The position numbers were made by a program, and so were the translations under genes. Source: DATEDA01 sp963827595 (GTDB taxonomy: Bacteria; Pseudomonadota; Gammaproteobacteria; Burkholderiales; SG8-39). Taken from it: 64,000 bases of DNA. Where the stretch lies: assembly GCA_963827595.1 (NCBI GenBank), contig CAWHBT010000015.1, forward strand, positions 1 to 64,000, read 5' to 3'. Positions 1-8,220 of this stretch are shown here, one piece after another. Position 1 is the first letter of the stretch; every line of letters begins with the position of its first letter. The notes beneath the pieces are model-generated. The model was not told where the DNA came from. It searched no databases and saw only the letters and a program-made list of their open reading frames with translations.

Positions 1-315
1 CAGAAGCAGCGCCGGTCAACGGCCGCAAGACACGAGCAAGAGCGAAAGACGGGCTTCATCCTCCGGCGCCTGGCGCAAACCGATGGTGGCCGCGCAAGGT
101 CGAACATCTCTTGTAGGTGGGGCGGAGGATTGTCTCACACTCCCAACCCGACCTGGGGGGTCGCGACAACCGATACGCAGCCGATACCAGAGAGAGGGTT
201 GAGCGTGTCGACCAAAACCGCCGCACCGATTGGGACGCCGCCACGGAAGCGCTCGTCGGCCGAGCCGTCTGGCATCTGCCCTGGGATCGAGCAATCGTTA
301 ATCTACAATCGCGCG
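1..315. other. Left-edge stretch with no recognisable gene
   Basis: No reading frame here resembles a known protein and none continues a gene from the left edge. The only signal is a TACAAT hexamer at 304-309, a plausible -10 box that lies seven bases before the ATG of the glycosyltransferase stub at 316. The rest is taken as leader or degraded cluster DNA. Confidence 0.4.
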
Positions 316-519
316 ATGCATACGCTCTCGGTGTCGGTCGTCACTTACCAGCCGGAACGGCCGGCGATCGAATCGACGCTCGCGTCGCTCGCGGCCGCGA
401 TCGCCGCAGCGCGAGAGAGGGGCGCGATATCGGCTACCCGCCGGTTCCTCGTCGACAACGACCGTGACCCGGGTATCTTCTGTGGCGATGCCGCGCGCAA
501 GGGCTGGCGGCACATCTGA
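316..519 (+). pseudogene. N-terminal stub of a GT2 glycosyltransferase
   Basis: The 67-residue frame opens with a hydrophobic strand ending SVVTYQP, like the start of family 2 glycosyltransferases, and later has RRFLVDND, like the second Rossmann strand that leads to the first nucleotide-binding Asp. It then stops. A full GT2 enzyme needs 250-320 residues, so the donor-binding DxD region and the rest are missing. Another frame stays open a little further (about 505-590), so a frameshift followed by deletion is possible. The stub sits directly upstream of wzm and is best read as a relic glycosyltransferase of the O-antigen cluster, not a working gene. Confidence 0.5.
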
Positions 520-591
520 ATGTTCGCTCGTTCCGGACTGACGTTCTTCAGCCGCCACGCCTGGCGACTGGTTTAGCTCGGGCCACGTCGA

Positions 592-1386
592 ATGCTCCGC
601 GCCAACCTCCTGACAGCGCTCCGAGATCTCGCGCAGGGCATCGCTGCGGTCCGCATCTGGTCCACGCTCGGCTGGCAGGAGGTGCGGCAGCGCTATCGGC
701 GCTCGACGCTGGGCCCGTTCTGGTTGACGCTCAGCACGGGCGCCATGATCGCAGGGATGGGGCCGCTGTACGGCCGGTTGTTGAACCAGGACGTCAGCGA
801 GTACTTCCCGTACCTCGCCGTCAGTCTAGTCGTCTGGCAGTTCCTCGCCGCGCTTACGACCGAGGCATGTTTCGCCTTCATCGCAGCGGAGAGCTACATC
901 AAGAATGTCCCGCTTCCGCTGACGATCCACGTGATGCGGATGGTCTGGCGCAACCTGATCATCTTTGCGCACAATCTCGTCATCGTGGCAATCGTGTTCG
1001 TCGTGTTCACACCCGCCATCGGCTGGCATCTCGCGGAGATTCCCGTCGCCATCGTGCTCATCGTGGTGAACGCGATCTGGGTTGGCCTGCTGCTGGGGAT
1101 GCTGTGCGCGCGGTTCCGTGATATCCCGCAGATCGTGTCGAGCGTCGTACAAGTTGCGTTGTTCCTTACGCCGGTGCTCTGGAAGGTGGGCATGCTCGGA
1201 CGCAACACGTGGGCTGCGGAGGTCAACCCGTACTACCACTTCCTGGAGATCCTGAGGCAGCCCGTTTTAGGGGCGTCGGCCAGCCTTCACTCGTGGGCTG
1301 CCGTCGTCGGGATTACGGTCGTCGGCTCTCTCGGCACGCTGCTCTTCTTCGCGCGGTTCCGAGCGCGCGTTGCCTATTGGGTGTGA
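592..1386 (+). CDS. wzm: O-antigen/polysaccharide ABC transporter permease (Wzm family)
   Basis: The 264-residue integral membrane protein has the ABC-2 transporter layout of Wzm/TagG permeases: an amphipathic N-terminus with RQRYRRSTLGPFW, the conserved motif just before the first membrane segment, then about six hydrophobic segments. Length matches the family (about 260). With Wzt it would export a finished, undecaprenyl-linked O-polysaccharide across the inner membrane, so this O-antigen follows the ABC-dependent route and not Wzx/Wzy. It is followed after 3 bases by wzt, so the two are surely co-transcribed. The ATG at 592 gives the full N-terminal motif; no strong Shine-Dalgarno sequence is visible. 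Confidence 0.93.
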   Translation: MLRANLLTALRDLAQGIAAVRIWSTLGWQEVRQRYRRSTLGPFWLTLSTGAMIAGMGPLYGRLLNQDVSEYFPYLAVSLVVWQFLAALTTEACFAFIAAESYIKNVPLPLTIHVMRMVWRNLIIFAHNLVIVAIVFVVFTPAIGWHLAEIPVAIVLIVVNAIWVGLLLGMLCARFRDIPQIVSSVVQVALFLTPVLWKVGMLGRNTWAAEVNPYYHFLEILRQPVLGASASLHSWAAVVGITVVGSLGTLLFFARFRARVAYWV

Positions 1387-1389
1387 GCG

Positions 1390-2136
1390 ATGACCTACCT
1401 GCGTGCACACGATCTCGTCGTCGACTTTCCGATCTACGGGGCGCAAAGCCGCTCGGTCAAGAACACACTGATTCGAGCGGCCACCGGCGGTACCTTCGCG
1501 CGAGATGCCACAGACCGCGTCGTTGTGCGAGCCCTCGATCACGTAAGCTTCGAGGTGCACGAAGGAGACCGCCTGGCGCTCGTCGGCCACAACGGCTCTG
1601 GCAAGTCGACGCTGCTCCGCGTGCTCGCCGGGGCATACGATCCGATCGGCGGGCGGTTGGAGGTGCGCGGCCGCGTGGCGTCCATGCTGTCGATCACGCT
1701 CGGCATTGACCTCGAGTCCACGGGTTACGAGAACATCCGCTTGCAGGGCATCCTCTTCGGGATGTCCAAGGCGGCGATCGAGAGGAAGATCGACGAGATC
1801 GCCGAGTTCACCGAGCTCGGGGACTATCTCTCCATGCCTCTGCGAACATATTCGAGCGGCATGCAGATGCGCATTGCGTTCGCTGTCGCGACGAGCATCG
1901 ACCCCGAGATCATTCTGATGGACGAGTGGATCGGCGTGGGCGACGCGCACTTCATGGAGAGGGCCGACCGACGCCTGAGCGAGTTCGTGCAGCGGGCGGG
2001 CCTGCTGGTGCTCGCCTCGCATTCCCCCGATCTCATCCGCAAGACTTGCAACAAGGGGCTCATGCTGAGCCAGGGCAGAGTGGCGTGCACCGGGACGACC
2101 GAAGAGGTTCTCGCCGCCTACGCTGCGCAGCCCTGA
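1390..2136 (+). CDS. wzt: O-antigen ABC transporter ATP-binding protein (Wzt family, short form)
   Basis: The 248-residue ABC ATPase has a Walker A (GHNGSGKST, about residues 65-73), the family-typical signature YSSGMQMRIAFA instead of LSGGQ, and Walker B ending ILMDEWIGVGD. These features mark the Wzt/TagH branch. Long Wzt proteins (about 400 residues) carry a C-terminal carbohydrate-binding domain that recognises a terminal modification of the glycan. This one ends right after the nucleotide-binding domain, so export is probably not gated by an end cap, as in Klebsiella O2a-type systems. It pairs with wzm three bases upstream. The gene ends about 110 bases before gmd. Confidence 0.93.
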   Translation: MTYLRAHDLVVDFPIYGAQSRSVKNTLIRAATGGTFARDATDRVVVRALDHVSFEVHEGDRLALVGHNGSGKSTLLRVLAGAYDPIGGRLEVRGRVASMLSITLGIDLESTGYENIRLQGILFGMSKAAIERKIDEIAEFTELGDYLSMPLRTYSSGMQMRIAFAVATSIDPEIILMDEWIGVGDAHFMERADRRLSEFVQRAGLLVLASHSPDLIRKTCNKGLMLSQGRVACTGTTEEVLAAYAAQP

Positions 2137-2247
2137 CCGCGGCGATCGCCGTCGGCGCGGGTGCCCATTCAATTCCGGCATCGAGGACTCCAGGGGTTAC
2201 GGCCGGCAACTTATAATCCGCAGTTAGTGGAAACCGAGAGCTCGTCG

Positions 2248-3318
2248 ATGTCCGATCGCATTGCCCTGATCACCGGCGTCACCGGCCAAGACGGTGCGTT
2301 GCTGGCCGAACTGCTCCTGCGCAAGGGCTATGTCGTCCACGGCGTCAAGCGGCGCTCCTCCTCGTTCAACACCGCGCGCGTGGACCATCTCTATCACGAC
2401 CCGCATGAAGAGGACGTGCGACTCTTCCTGCACCACGGTGACATGACCGATGCGACCAACCTGATCCGCATCGTCCAGGAAGTGCGGCCGACGGAGATCT
2501 ACAACCTCGCGGCGCAGTCGCATGTGCAGGTCTCCTTCGAGACCCCGGAGTACACCGCCAACGCGGATGCGCTCGGCGCGTTGAGGCTGCTCGAGGCGAT
2601 ACGCATCCTCGGGATGAAGGATCGCGCGCGCTTTTACCAAGCGTCGACGTCGGAGCTGTACGGAAATGTCGCAGAAGCCCCACAGCGAGAGACGACGCCT
2701 TTCTATCCGCGCTCCCCGTACGCCGCGGCGAAGCTCTACGCGTACTGGATGACGGTGAATTACCGCGAGGCCTATGGCTTCTACGCGTGCAACGGCATCC
2801 TCTTCAATCACGAAGGACCTACGCGAGGCGAGACGTTCGTAACACGCAAGATTACCCGCGCGGTGGCTGCGATCCAACTGGGCCGGCAGAAGAGGCTCTA
2901 CATTGGGAATCTCGATGCGAAGCGCGACTGGGGCCATGCTCGCGACTACGTCGACGGAATGTGGCGAATCCTTCAGCAGCCCACGCCGGACGATTACGTG
3001 CTCGCCACCGGCGAGACGCACTCCGTGCGCGAGTTTGTCGAGGTTGCGTTTGCCGAGATCGGCCGCACGATCGGCTGGCACGGCAAGGCAGCCGACGAGA
3101 AGGGGGTCGACGCGAAGACCGGCGAGATCCTGGTCGAAGTCGACCCGCGCTACTTCCGGCCGACCGAGGTGGATTTCCTGCTTGGTGATCCGACCAAGGC
3201 GCGCGAGAAGCTGGGCTGGACGCACAAGACCTCGTTCGGAGACCTCGTTCGCGAGATGGTCGCCGCCGACCTGGTGACGGTCGAGCGGGAGTACCGGCGT
3301 TATGAGCGCCCCGACTGA
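2248..3318 (+). CDS. gmd: GDP-mannose 4,6-dehydratase
   Basis: The enzyme converts GDP-D-mannose to GDP-4-keto-6-deoxy-D-mannose, the first committed step to GDP-L-fucose or GDP-rhamnose. The 356-residue extended SDR begins with the NADP-binding motif GVTGQDGALL and has the family hallmark KRRSSSFNTARVDHLY. The catalytic set is visible as STSELYG and YAAAK. The ATG at 2248 was chosen over one 87 bases upstream because it puts the Rossmann strand at the N-terminus. A TATAAT box lies at 2212-2217. The stop overlaps the start of fcl by 17 bases, which indicates coupled translation. Its substrate would come from manC at about 10 kb. Confidence 0.96.
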   Translation: MSDRIALITGVTGQDGALLAELLLRKGYVVHGVKRRSSSFNTARVDHLYHDPHEEDVRLFLHHGDMTDATNLIRIVQEVRPTEIYNLAAQSHVQVSFETPEYTANADALGALRLLEAIRILGMKDRARFYQASTSELYGNVAEAPQRETTPFYPRSPYAAAKLYAYWMTVNYREAYGFYACNGILFNHEGPTRGETFVTRKITRAVAAIQLGRQKRLYIGNLDAKRDWGHARDYVDGMWRILQQPTPDDYVLATGETHSVREFVEVAFAEIGRTIGWHGKAADEKGVDAKTGEILVEVDPRYFRPTEVDFLLGDPTKAREKLGWTHKTSFGDLVREMVAADLVTVEREYRRYERPD

Positions 3319-4282
3319 GTACCGGCTGAAGGGCAAGCGCGTCTGGGTTGCCGGCCACCGGGGCATGGCGGGTAGCGCGATCCTACGGCGACTGCAGGCC
3401 GAGGACTGCGAGCTCGTGACCGTCGGGCGCGAGGCCGTGGACCTCAGGCGGCAGGCCGAGGTTGAGGCGTGGATGACGAAGACCCGCCCGCAGGTGATAT
3501 TCGTCGCGGCGGCAACGGTGGGAGGAATCCTCGCCAACTCCACCCGCCCGGCGGAGTTCATCTACGACAACCTGGCGATCGAGGCAAACATCATCCATGC
3601 AGCGTGGAAGACTGGCGTGGAAAAGCTGCTCTTCCTCGGTTCCTCGTGCATCTACCCGCGGCTCGCACCCCAGCCGATGACCGAGGAAGCGCTGCTCACT
3701 GGTCCACTGGAGCCCACTAACGAGTGGTACGCGATTGCGAAGATCGCGGGGATCAAACTCTGCCAGGCCTTTCGGCGCCAATACGGCTGCGACTTCGTCG
3801 CCGCGATGCCGACGAATCTCTACGGCCCGGGCGATAACTACGAGCCTCAGTCGAGCCACGTCGCAGCAGCGATGCAGGTCAAGGTGCACCACGCGAAGCG
3901 GGCCGGCGCGAACACACTCGAGATCTGGGGCTCTGGCACCCCACGACGGGAGTTCCTGTACGTCGACGACCTCGCCGATGCGCTGGTGTTTCTGATAAAG
4001 CGATACTCGGCGGAGCCTCACATCAACGTCGGGACCGGAATCGACATCACCGTGCGTGAGCTCGCCGAGCTCGTCGCCAGAGTCGCCAGCTGGCAGGGTG
4101 AGTTCGTGTACGACGCCTCGAAGCCCGACGGCACGCCACGCAAGGTGATGGACGTCTCGCGCCTGCTGGCGCTCGGGTGGCGGGCGAGCACCCCGCTCGA
4201 GGAGGGGTTCCGGCGGGCGTACGAGTGGTATACCGTGAATGCTGCGGAGTCGAAAGATGCCGCGCGGGAGTTCTCCGGCTGA
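3302..4282 (+). CDS. fcl: GDP-L-fucose synthase (GDP-4-keto-6-deoxymannose epimerase/reductase)
   Basis: The 326-residue extended SDR carries out the 3,5-epimerisation and 4-reduction that turn the Gmd product into GDP-L-fucose. Visible marks are the NADP motif GHRGMAGSAI near residue 18, the GSSCIYP strand around the catalytic Ser, and YAIAKIAG with the catalytic Tyr/Lys. The PTNLYGPGDNY segment is typical of Fcl/WcaG. Length matches the family (about 320). Its start lies inside the end of gmd, so the two form one translational unit, and together with manC they predict fucose in the O-antigen. Confidence 0.96.
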   Translation: MSAPTEYRLKGKRVWVAGHRGMAGSAILRRLQAEDCELVTVGREAVDLRRQAEVEAWMTKTRPQVIFVAAATVGGILANSTRPAEFIYDNLAIEANIIHAAWKTGVEKLLFLGSSCIYPRLAPQPMTEEALLTGPLEPTNEWYAIAKIAGIKLCQAFRRQYGCDFVAAMPTNLYGPGDNYEPQSSHVAAAMQVKVHHAKRAGANTLEIWGSGTPRREFLYVDDLADALVFLIKRYSAEPHINVGTGIDITVRELAELVARVASWQGEFVYDASKPDGTPRKVMDVSRLLALGWRASTPLEEGFRRAYEWYTVNAAESKDAAREFSG

Positions 4283-4400
4283 CTGGGATCGCTGACTCTG
4301 AAAGGCACTCGCGTCCGAGGAACAGGACGGGCTCGATCGAATCGTCATCCGATCGCATTTGCGACTGGATTCGGCTCAGTCGAGGGGAGTGACCTGGGTG

Positions 4401-4535
4401 ATGCGCCTCGGGGAGTCCGCCGCCCTCGCGTACTCAGTGGTCCTGCAGGTCACGATCCTTGGCGTCTTCGCGCTGCTTGGACTCGCGTCCTTTGCGAGGT
4501 ACGGCTCGGCACTCCTCGTGCCACGGGCACGTTAG
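4401..4535 (+). pseudogene. C-terminal relic of a flippase-like membrane protein
   Basis: A 44-residue frame reads RLGESAALAYSVVLQ and then a hydrophobic run. This resembles the last transmembrane part of the lysylphosphatidylglycerol synthase TM/UPF0104 flippase-like family, where an Ala-rich LAYxxLLQ helix is usual. Everything before it (seven or so membrane segments) is missing, although the frame stays open a little upstream. Its stop overlaps the end of the manC relic on the other strand. Similarity is judged by eye only, so the family call is tentative. It belongs to the 350-base remnant zone between fcl and the next glycosyltransferase. Confidence 0.35.
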
Positions 4536-4588
4536 CTGCGCTTGTACAGGTCTTCGAAGCGCACGATGTCATCTTCGCCGCGGTAACC
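4532..4588 (-). pseudogene. C-terminal relic of a second manC
   Basis: Read leftward, these 57 bases encode GYRGEDDIVRFEDLYKRS and a stop. The intact manC at 9783-11204 ends TYLGEDDIVRFEDLYKRT and stop. At the base level the two differ at roughly a quarter of positions, so this is an older or foreign manC allele and not a fresh copy. A stop codon closes the frame just upstream, so only the tail survives. It suggests that the ancestral cluster had a leftward manC at this spot. Confidence 0.75.
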
Positions 4589-4630
4589 GCCTCACTGATC
4601 GATCCTGGCCCCTGACTCCCGCGCCTCCCC

Positions 4631-5599
4631 GTGTCCCTCGTCGATATCGTCATCGTCAACTACAACGCGGGGCTCTGGCTGAGGCGCGTTGTGGCGGCGC
4701 TGCATGCGCAGACCTTCCGCGACTTCCGCACGATCATCATCGACAACGGCTCAACCGACGGGTCGCTCGACGGTTTGCCGAAGGGTCCGACATCCGTCGA
4801 GATCGTTCGAGCGGGTAGAAATCTAGGATTCGCAAAGGGAAACAATCTCGCGATTCGCAGCTACGTCACCGCAGAGTGGGTTGCTCTTCTCAACCCCGAT
4901 GCCTTCCCTCGGCCCGACTGGCTCGAGAAGTTCCTGGGCGCAGCGCGGGCGAACCCCCAGTACAGCTTCTTCGGCTGCCGTATGCTCGACGCTAATGATC
5001 CGACGCGTCTCGACGGGGTAGGCGACGTCTACCACGTGAGCGGCCTGCCCTGGCGCGAGGGCCATGGTTGCACTGACGGTCCCGCGTACGACGCCCCGAG
5101 TGAGATCTTCGCCCCCTGCGCCGCCGCGGCGCTCTACCGAACCCGCGAAGTCGTTGAGGCAGGGGGCTTCGACGAAGACTTCTTCTGCTACACCGAGGAT
5201 GTCGACCTGGGGTTTCGACTTCGCCTGTATGGGCACCGCTGCCTCTACGTGCCCGCCGCTGTCGTCGAGCACCTCGGCTCCGCGATCAGCGGGACACGTA
5301 GCGAGTTTCAGCTTTATCACGGGCACCGGAACTTGGTTTGGACGTATGTGAAGAACATGCCCGCTCCGCTCTTCTGGTTCTACTTGCCCTACCACCTCAT
5401 CCTCAACCTGTACAGCCTGATCGCGTTCGCGTCGCGCGGCCAAGGAAGACCACTGTGGCGCGCGAAGCGCGATGCAGTGAAGGGTCTTTGGCGCTTCTGG
5501 GCTAAGCGCCGGCAGATTCAGGCGCGCCGCGTCTCGGCGCCGAGCGACGTTCGGCGCGTCATGCGCGGCGGTCTGATCCGGAAGCCTTGCCGAAAGTGA
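4631..5599 (+). CDS. GT2 family glycosyltransferase (WbbL/rhamnosyltransferase-like)
   Basis: The 322-residue GT-A enzyme starts with VDIVIVNYNAG, has DNGSTDGS (second strand) and ALLNPDAFPRPDWL, the usual place of the metal-binding Asp motif in this branch. It ends with FFCYTEDVDLGFRLRLYGHRCL, the ED..L acceptor-binding signature. A hydrophobic C-terminal stretch (residues about 245-265) suggests membrane attachment. Acceptor and sugar cannot be read from sequence; a deoxyhexose donor such as GDP-fucose would fit the neighbours. The start is GTG at 4631; no earlier ATG gives a family-like N-terminus. The remnant zone immediately upstream shows it was joined to this position by rearrangement. 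Confidence 0.88.
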   Translation: MSLVDIVIVNYNAGLWLRRVVAALHAQTFRDFRTIIIDNGSTDGSLDGLPKGPTSVEIVRAGRNLGFAKGNNLAIRSYVTAEWVALLNPDAFPRPDWLEKFLGAARANPQYSFFGCRMLDANDPTRLDGVGDVYHVSGLPWREGHGCTDGPAYDAPSEIFAPCAAAALYRTREVVEAGGFDEDFFCYTEDVDLGFRLRLYGHRCLYVPAAVVEHLGSAISGTRSEFQLYHGHRNLVWTYVKNMPAPLFWFYLPYHLILNLYSLIAFASRGQGRPLWRAKRDAVKGLWRFWAKRRQIQARRVSAPSDVRRVMRGGLIRKPCRK

Positions 5600-5654
5600 A
5601 GATCCTCGGCACAGCGCGCCTTGTCGGCGGCGGGTGTGTCCGTTCATGCGTTTG

Positions 5655-6566
5655 CTAGTGAGAGAGCAAATAGCGCGTCACGCTCGCAAGGTGCCAGCCC
5701 AGGTACCTCAGGCTTCTCCGACTCTCGCGCCGTGCGAGGTGCGTCACCTGCGCCCGGGGCACAAATCGCACGTCGTAGCCAGCGCGGCGGAGTCGGCGGC
5801 ACAGATCGACATCCTCGTAGTAGAGGAAGTAGCGCTCATCGAAGCCGCCGACCGACGCGAACACCTCGCGCCGGAACACCATGAACATTCCCGCCACCCA
5901 GTCCGGCGAGAACGGCTCCGCGCTGATCGGATAGTCGAGATGGGGCGCGCCGCCGAGGAGTTTTCCGGCGAGACTCGCCACCGTCGGAAAGCGCCGCGCG
6001 CTGTCCTCGGGCTCGCCCGCCGCGTCCACAACGAGCGGTGCGGCGACGCCGACCCGCGGGTCCGCGAGCTCGGCTATCAAAGCGCTAAACGGGTCGGCAT
6101 CGATCCGGAGGTCCGGGTTCAGTACGCAGAAAAGGTCGCCCCTTGCGCGCCGAAACGCCGCGTTGTGGTTTGCGCCAAAGCCCTTGGGCGACGAGTTGCG
6201 GATGAGCTCGACCACGAGGGCCCTCGGCACCGCGCTCAGGTCTTCGGGCACGTTGAGCGTCACCACGACGTCGAGCTCGACGCGCTCGAGCGCGGCGAGA
6301 TCGGAGAGGAGATCCGCGACGAGCGAGCCCTGGGCATGGCTCACCACCGACACGGTGACCGTGGGCGCGCTCCCGCGGCGCTGAGACGTGCTTGTCGCCT
6401 GAACCAGAAGCTCAGCTCCGCCTTTAGAGATCCTCGAAGTATTGTACCGAAGGTGTCGCCGCAATCGACGAGCGTGAGCGCTAAGTAGTGCGCAGACGGC
6501 GAGCAACCGTCCCGCTGACCAGCCCTCCCATTGAAGGGGCGGGCGCCTCGCGGCGCACGGCTCCAT
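5655..6566 (-). CDS. GT2 family glycosyltransferase with uncertain start
   Basis: The GT-A fold begins near residue 69 with TVTVSVVSHAQG, followed by KGFGANHNAAFRRARGD and FCVLNPDLRID (donor-binding Asp region), and ends with FLYYEDVDLCRRLRRAGYDV. This is a rhamnosyl-type GT2. The first 55 or so residues look like nothing known. A leftward TACAAT box at 6446-6441 lies inside them, which argues that the real start is downstream of it. A GGAG sits about 8 bases before a CTG codon at 6407, which could be a non-standard start. The ATG at 6566 is kept here as the longest frame. It diverges from the SGNH gene. Confidence 0.8.
   Translation of the reverse strand: MEPCAARRPPLQWEGWSAGRLLAVCALLSAHARRLRRHLRYNTSRISKGGAELLVQATSTSQRRGSAPTVTVSVVSHAQGSLVADLLSDLAALERVELDVVVTLNVPEDLSAVPRALVVELIRNSSPKGFGANHNAAFRRARGDLFCVLNPDLRIDADPFSALIAELADPRVGVAAPLVVDAAGEPEDSARRFPTVASLAGKLLGGAPHLDYPISAEPFSPDWVAGMFMVFRREVFASVGGFDERYFLYYEDVDLCRRLRRAGYDVRFVPRAQVTHLARRESRRSLRYLGWHLASVTRYLLSH
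6378..6421 (+). repeat. 44-bp dispersed repeat, copy A
   Basis: This matches 7683-7726 at 36 of 44 positions without gaps, and all eight differences are transitions. Copy A lies across the N-terminal part of the leftward glycosyltransferase. Copy B covers the end of the SGNH gene. It is probably a relic of a duplicated gene end. Confidence 0.6.
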
Positions 6567-6582
6567 CTGCTACCGTGATGCT

Positions 6583-7689
6583 ATGAAGCCTCTCCCCCGC
6601 TCGGTGCTGTCGCTCGCCATCGTGCTTGCCATCACCGCGCTTCTGCTCGAGCTCGGATTGCGCGCTCTGGCCTTACTGCCGGCGCGCGCAGGCGGCCTCG
6701 CTTCAGATCCGGACGTAGGCATCATCGGCATGCCGCATGTCGCGTATGGCGCCATGGTGACAAATGCTCAGGGCTTCAACGACCGGGAGCTTGCGGCCGC
6801 CGCGCTGCCGCCGAAGGCGGTATTCATTGGCGACTCCTTCACCTTTGGCGTGACGCCGTTTGCCGAGACATTCCCCCGTCGCGTGGAGGACCTGATGGGT
6901 GGGCCCGATACGTTCCGAGTGGTGAACCTGGGCGTCCCCAGCACGGGGCCGCAGGAATACCTGGCGATGATCCGCCGCCGCGCGTTACCGATGCAACCCG
7001 AATGGGTAGTCGTCACCCTTTTCGTTGGCAATGACATCCGGCAGGCGCATCCGGATTACCGCACGCTGGTCTACCTCGGTGGCGCGAGGCACGTGTATCA
7101 CCCGCTCCGGTTCGGAACGGATTGGAGCGAGTACTATCTGGCGCGGGTCTTGCGCACGCTGGCGCAGAGTAGGCACCTGCCGTGGGCGCTCACCAACGAA
7201 TCCATCGCGGCTTGCGCCACGAGTCCTGCAGCCGCGGCGCGTCTGAACCGGTTTCTACTGACCGTCTACGATCAGGAACTTGACATCTACGACGTCGCCG
7301 ACGTCACAACGGCGAAAGGCGCGCTCGCCGGGATGAGCGACCTCATCGCCCAGATGGCAGCCAGTGCAGCTGCCTCGGGTGCCCGCGTCCTGTTCGTGCT
7401 CGCGCCGAGCGAAATCCAGCTTGACCAGGACCTGCGCGACAGCGTGCTGCGCTGCCTGGGCAAGCGCGGCATGCGCTACGATTTCTTGCAGCCGCAGCGC
7501 CTCCTGGGCAAACAGCTCGAGGCGCAAGGCCTTCCTTACCTCGATTTATGGCCAGCGCTCTCTCGCTACCCGACGAGCGCAACGTACACGCCGCTGGATA
7601 CGCATTGGAGCGCCTTCGGCAACGAGGTCGCTGCCGGAGCGATCGCCGCGAGGTTGAAGGAGCTCCGCGCCGGGCAACCCGTGCGCTGA
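6583..7689 (+). CDS. SGNH-fold hydrolase/acyltransferase, membrane-anchored or exported
   Basis: The 368-residue protein has an N-terminal hydrophobic segment (about 8-32, rich in Leu/Ala) that reads as a signal anchor. Block I of the SGNH fold is visible as FIGDSFTFG (catalytic Ser near residue 84), with GNDIRQ as the later Asn block. The C-terminal PLDTHWSAFG carries the Asp-x-x-His pair. The layout resembles AlgX/AlgJ-like and DUF-type SGNH proteins that add or remove acetyl groups on polysaccharides in the periplasm. In an O-antigen cluster, glycan O-acetylation or deacetylation is the likely job, but the direction cannot be told. Its last 144 bases are overlapped antisense by the RES toxin frame. 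Confidence 0.85.
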   Translation: MKPLPRSVLSLAIVLAITALLLELGLRALALLPARAGGLASDPDVGIIGMPHVAYGAMVTNAQGFNDRELAAAALPPKAVFIGDSFTFGVTPFAETFPRRVEDLMGGPDTFRVVNLGVPSTGPQEYLAMIRRRALPMQPEWVVVTLFVGNDIRQAHPDYRTLVYLGGARHVYHPLRFGTDWSEYYLARVLRTLAQSRHLPWALTNESIAACATSPAAAARLNRFLLTVYDQELDIYDVADVTTAKGALAGMSDLIAQMAASAAASGARVLFVLAPSEIQLDQDLRDSVLRCLGKRGMRYDFLQPQRLLGKQLEAQGLPYLDLWPALSRYPTSATYTPLDTHWSAFGNEVAAGAIAARLKELRAGQPVR

Positions 7690-8220
7690 GGCACGCTCGC
7701 CGCCTGAACCAGAGGTTCGGCTCCGCGTTCGCGCCTCCCGGGCAACGCCGACGACCTTGAAGAGGCGCGTATCGAACGGGTACCGGCTCTTCGAGACGAC
7801 CCGGATCTTTGCCAGCCTGAGCAGCTCGGGGTTCAACAGCACGTTATGCGCGTGCGGCGAGATCGCGCTTGGAACGCGCAGCGCTGGGGTGCGGCCGGCA
7901 GCGAGCCACGCGTCCCCGAGGCTGCGGGTCAGGAGCGTTCGGCGCTTCCAGTCTGATGGCAGCGCGGCGAGCGCCACTTGCTCGACAGCTACCTTCTTCG
8001 GGAACGCGATGCGAAGAAGCTGGTAGCTCTTCGGCAGGTCCTCCAGCGACTCGACTTCGATGTGGACGAGCGCCTCGAGCAGCGCCCCGGTGGGCTCCTC
8101 GGCGCAGTACACCACCTCGCGACCCTTCGAGTGCCAGCGCGCGCCGGCGCGCAGTCCGCCTCGTCCCTTGAGGTCGGCGTGATTGCTGATCCGCCAGAGG
8201 TAACGACCCGACTCAGGCAA
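7546..8220 (-). CDS. RES-domain toxin (NAD+-degrading) of a RES/Xre module
   Basis: Residues 1-160 match the RES toxin family, ADP-ribosyltransferase-fold enzymes that deplete NAD+. The visible core is GLRAGARWHSKGREVVYCAEEPTG with the Arg, Tyr and Glu of the active site, and the later NVLLNPELL and SRYPFDTRLFKVV, close to the usual C-terminus. RES toxins normally end near there (about 150-160 residues). This frame runs 60 residues further through low-complexity sequence and into the SGNH gene in antisense, so the native stop has probably been lost. It overlaps the antitoxin end by 8 bases. The core is intact, so activity is plausible. Confidence 0.85.
   Translation of the reverse strand: MPESGRYLWRISNHADLKGRGGLRAGARWHSKGREVVYCAEEPTGALLEALVHIEVESLEDLPKSYQLLRIAFPKKVAVEQVALAALPSDWKRRTLLTRSLGDAWLAAGRTPALRVPSAISPHAHNVLLNPELLRLAKIRVVSKSRYPFDTRLFKVVGVAREARTRSRTSGSGGERASAHGLPGAELLQPRGDRSGSDLVAEGAPMRIQRRVRCARRVARERWP
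7683..7726 (+). repeat. 44-bp dispersed repeat, copy B
   Basis: This is the partner of 6378-6421. It includes the last codons and stop of the SGNH gene and runs into the extension of the RES frame. Confidence 0.6.
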
